The position numbers were made by a program, and so were the translations under genes. From positions 2,232,001 through 2,296,000 of the forward strand of contig NZ_CP040128.1 in the NCBI RefSeq assembly GCF_007874125.1: 64,000 bases of DNA, read 5' to 3'. Below, in pieces: positions 62,104 through 64,000 of this stretch. Source of the DNA: Noviherbaspirillum sp. UKPF54 (GTDB taxonomy: Bacteria; Pseudomonadota; Gammaproteobacteria; Burkholderiales; Burkholderiaceae_D). Position 1 is the stretch's first letter; each line of letters begins with the position of its first letter. The notes beneath the pieces were generated by a model. That model was not told the DNA's origin, did no database searches, and saw only the letters and a list, made by a program, of their open reading frames with translations.

Positions 62104-64000
62104 GTGCAAGCCACGGTGCATTCCGGCCCGCCCGGCCGCGTCCGGATAACGTTCCCCAAGCTCTATCGCTGTGAAACGGAAAAAAACCGCATCGAGTCGC
62201 GTCTGGCCGCATGCCGCGACGTCACCGCCGTCTATGCCAATCCGCTGACGGCGCGCATCCTGGTCCTGTTCGACGCGCCCGACCCGCCGCGCGAAATCTT
62301 CGACGCGCTCGGCATGCCTCCCGCCGGAGCCCCGCATGCGCGTAGGCTGCCCGCCCCGCGTCCCGGCCGCACTGCTGCCAAGCAGACGCCAGCCCCCCGC
62401 GACATCTACCCGCCCTGGCACTTGCGCGAGGCGCAGGAGGCGCTGCGGCACTACCGCAGCTCGCCCTCCGGCCTGTCGCCGGCGGCGGCCGCCGAGCGCC
62501 TGCGCCATGGCCGCAACCTGCTGCCGCAAGCCCCGGGGCCGTCGCAATGGATGCTCCTGGCCAACCAGTTCAAGAGCCTGCCGGTGCTCCTGCTTGGCGC
62601 TTCCGCGCTGCTGTCGGCGCTCACCGGCGGACTGCCGGAAGCGGCGGCGATTGCCGCCGTGCTGGCCTTAAACGCGGGCATCGGTTTCGCGACCGAACGG
62701 CGCGCCGAGTCTGCCATCGCATCGCTGTCGGAGTTGATCGACGACGTCGTCCCGGTACTGCGCGACGGCAAGGTGCGGCAAGTCGATGCGGCCGATATCG
62801 CGCCCGGCGATATCCTGCTCCTTTCCCCCGGCATCCATGTGGCGGCGGATGCCAGGCTGCTCGCCGCCAACGGCCTGGCTCTCGACGAATCCGCGCTGAC
62901 CGGCGAAAGCCTGCCCGCGGCAAAGGACCCGGCGGCGCTGAAGGATGCCGCGCCGCTGGCCGAGCGCCGCAACATGGTCTATCGCGGCACGGCGGTGGCC
63001 GCCGGCACCGGCCTGGCGCTTGCGGTCGGCACCGGAGCGCGCACCGAAATCGGCGCCATCCAGCGCCTGATGGCGCAGGCGGAGCGCCCGCCGACGCCGA
63101 TCCAGCAGCAGCTGGACCAGCTGGGCAACCGGCTGGTCGTCCTCAGCGGCGCCATTTGCGCCGGCGTGTTCGGCATCGGGCTGTTGCGCGGGCAAGGCTG
63201 GCTGCACATGCTGAAGGTGGCCGTCTCGCTGGCCATCGCCGCCGTGCCGGAAGGCTTGCCGACGGCTTCCACCGCGACGCTGGCGCGCGGCATCGGCCAG
63301 ATGCGCCGGATCAACGTGCTGATCCGGCGACTGCAGGCGGTCGAAACCATCGGCGGCATCCAGACCATCTGCCTAGACAAGACCGGCACGCTGACCATGA
63401 ACCGCATGTCCGCGCTCGAAGTGCGCGCCGGGCTGCGCCATTTCCGGGTCGACGCCGGCCGCCTGCTTGCCGCCGACGGCACGCCGGCTGACCCGGCAGA
63501 CCCAGCGCAGCCGGAACTGCTGCGGCTGCTGCAGGTTTGCGTGCTGAGCAGCGAAGACGGGGCCAGGCCGGACGACCTGTCATCGTCCAACGGTTCCTCC
63601 ACCGAGCGCGCGCTCCAGGAACTGGCTGCACTCGCGGGCGCGCCGGCCGCCGAATGGCGCAACCGGCACTCGACGCTGGTGACCGAGCTGCGCGCGCACG
63701 GGCGCAATTACATGAAGACCGTGCACGCGATCCCCGGCATGTCCCGCCAGCTGGTGACGGTCAAGGGCAGTCCGCCGGAAGTGCTCGGCCTGTGTCGCGC
63801 CTGCCTGAGCGATGGACGGCTCGTGCCGCTGACCCAACCGCTGCGCGACGAGTTCGCACGGCAGAATGAAGGGATGGCGCAAAGGCGCCTGCGCGTGCTC
63901 GGGTTCGCGTATGCGGAAGCCGACCCGTCGCATGTCGAGCGGCCGCCACTGGTCTGGCTCGGGCTGGTCGGCCTGGCCGACCCGCTGCGCGCCGGGGCCA
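62104..64000 (+). CDS. P-type cation-transporting ATPase (P2-like, HMA_2-like N terminus), 3' partial
   Basis: A reading frame that runs off the window end; 632 codons are visible. GTG 62104 is preceded by a perfect AAGGAGG (62090-62096) at 7-nt spacing. Residues about 9-55 form a small HMA-like alpha/beta domain (VRITFPKLYRCETEKNRI) without a CxxC metal site. Then come the cation-ATPase N-terminal region, the actuator motif DESALTGESLP, the membrane motif VPEGLPTAS, and the phosphorylation site DKTGTLTMN. PEGLP indicates a P2-type (Ca/Mg/Na/H-like) pump rather than a heavy-metal CPC type. Its substrate cannot be given. The stop is outside the window. Confidence 0.9.
   Translation, partial: MQATVHSGPPGRVRITFPKLYRCETEKNRIESRLAACRDVTAVYANPLTARILVLFDAPDPPREIFDALGMPPAGAPHARRLPAPRPGRTAAKQTPAPRDIYPPWHLREAQEALRHYRSSPSGLSPAAAAERLRHGRNLLPQAPGPSQWMLLANQFKSLPVLLLGASALLSALTGGLPEAAAIAAVLALNAGIGFATERRAESAIASLSELIDDVVPVLRDGKVRQVDAADIAPGDILLLSPGIHVAADARLLAANGLALDESALTGESLPAAKDPAALKDAAPLAERRNMVYRGTAVAAGTGLALAVGTGARTEIGAIQRLMAQAERPPTPIQQQLDQLGNRLVVLSGAICAGVFGIGLLRGQGWLHMLKVAVSLAIAAVPEGLPTASTATLARGIGQMRRINVLIRRLQAVETIGGIQTICLDKTGTLTMNRMSALEVRAGLRHFRVDAGRLLAADGTPADPADPAQPELLRLLQVCVLSSEDGARPDDLSSSNGSSTERALQELAALAGAPAAEWRNRHSTLVTELRAHGRNYMKTVHAIPGMSRQLVTVKGSPPEVLGLCRACLSDGRLVPLTQPLRDEFARQNEGMAQRRLRVLGFAYAEADPSHVERPPLVWLGLVGLADPLRAGA

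Overview
The window is a GC-rich bacterial chromosome segment (64 kb, dense genes, short gaps). Gene content and order point to a betaproteobacterium of the Burkholderiales, most likely Oxalobacteraceae (Herbaspirillum/Noviherbaspirillum/Herminiimonas-like). Evidence: the block glmM-folP-ftsH-rlmE / yhbY / DUF4149-greA-carB-carA, a complete pstSCAB-phoU-phoB-phoR phosphate operon, wrbA-DUF2069-FAD oxidase, and lineage-typical small proteins. The assignment is inference from protein similarity as I remember it; no search was run.

Layout. 1-4.4 kb: c-di-GMP and sensor signalling (a response regulator with GGDEF-EAL cut by the window edge, then a large PAS/GAF histidine kinase). 4.4-10.3 kb: an LplT-PlsC type phospholipid transporter/acyltransferase fusion, a renalase-like flavoprotein, a CBS-pair protein, O-acetylhomoserine sulfhydrylase and an alpha/beta hydrolase. 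10.3-14.1 kb: a small phage-derived island: a regulator, a phage-type hypothetical, a RecA-core ATPase of the Sak4/AAA_24 type, a Gp157-like protein and a private SSB, with an orphan LexA-like box just outside it. 14.1-21 kb: a YihY/BrkB membrane protein, the translationally coupled wrbA-DUF2069-FAD oxidase-DUF4124 chain, a C45-family acyltransferase homologue with an altered nucleophile, Rnk and an HPF-like ribosome factor. 21.2-21.8 kb: tRNA-Arg(TCT) and tRNA-Pro(TGG).

21.9-33 kb is core housekeeping: cell wall precursor (glmM), folate (folP), membrane proteolysis (ftsH), rRNA methylation (rlmE), ribosome assembly (yhbY), transcript cleavage (greA) and carbamoyl phosphate synthesis (carAB, with a clear sigma70 promoter and a TTG start for carA). 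33-37 kb holds a GlcG-like protein, a response regulator with a degenerate GGDEF domain, an NlpC/P60 peptidase, a patatin lipoprotein and another lipoprotein. 37-43.7 kb is the phosphate starvation regulon: pstS-pstC-pstA-pstB-phoU-phoB-phoR, all on the minus strand behind a near-consensus Pho box. 43.8-53 kb is accessory metabolism: dsdA-GNAT, an N-acetylmuramoyl-alanine amidase, a TetR regulator divergent from an SDR/DsbA-fold pair over two palindromic operators, an Lrp regulator, a PHB-depolymerase-type esterase with a ribbon-helix-helix protein, and three small hypotheticals. 53-64 kb: two tandem tRNA-Leu genes (GAG, CAG), a YegD-type Hsp70, an AsmA-like DUF748 giant, a secreted parallel beta-helix lipoprotein, a Cache-domain chemoreceptor with a CheR-tether-like C terminus, and the first 632 codons of a P-type cation ATPase that runs off the window end.

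The best candidate for something under-described is the free-standing regulator / Sak4-like / Gp157 / SSB recombination cassette (10.68-14.1 kb). No CRISPR array, insertion sequence, rRNA operon or recognisable riboswitch was seen.
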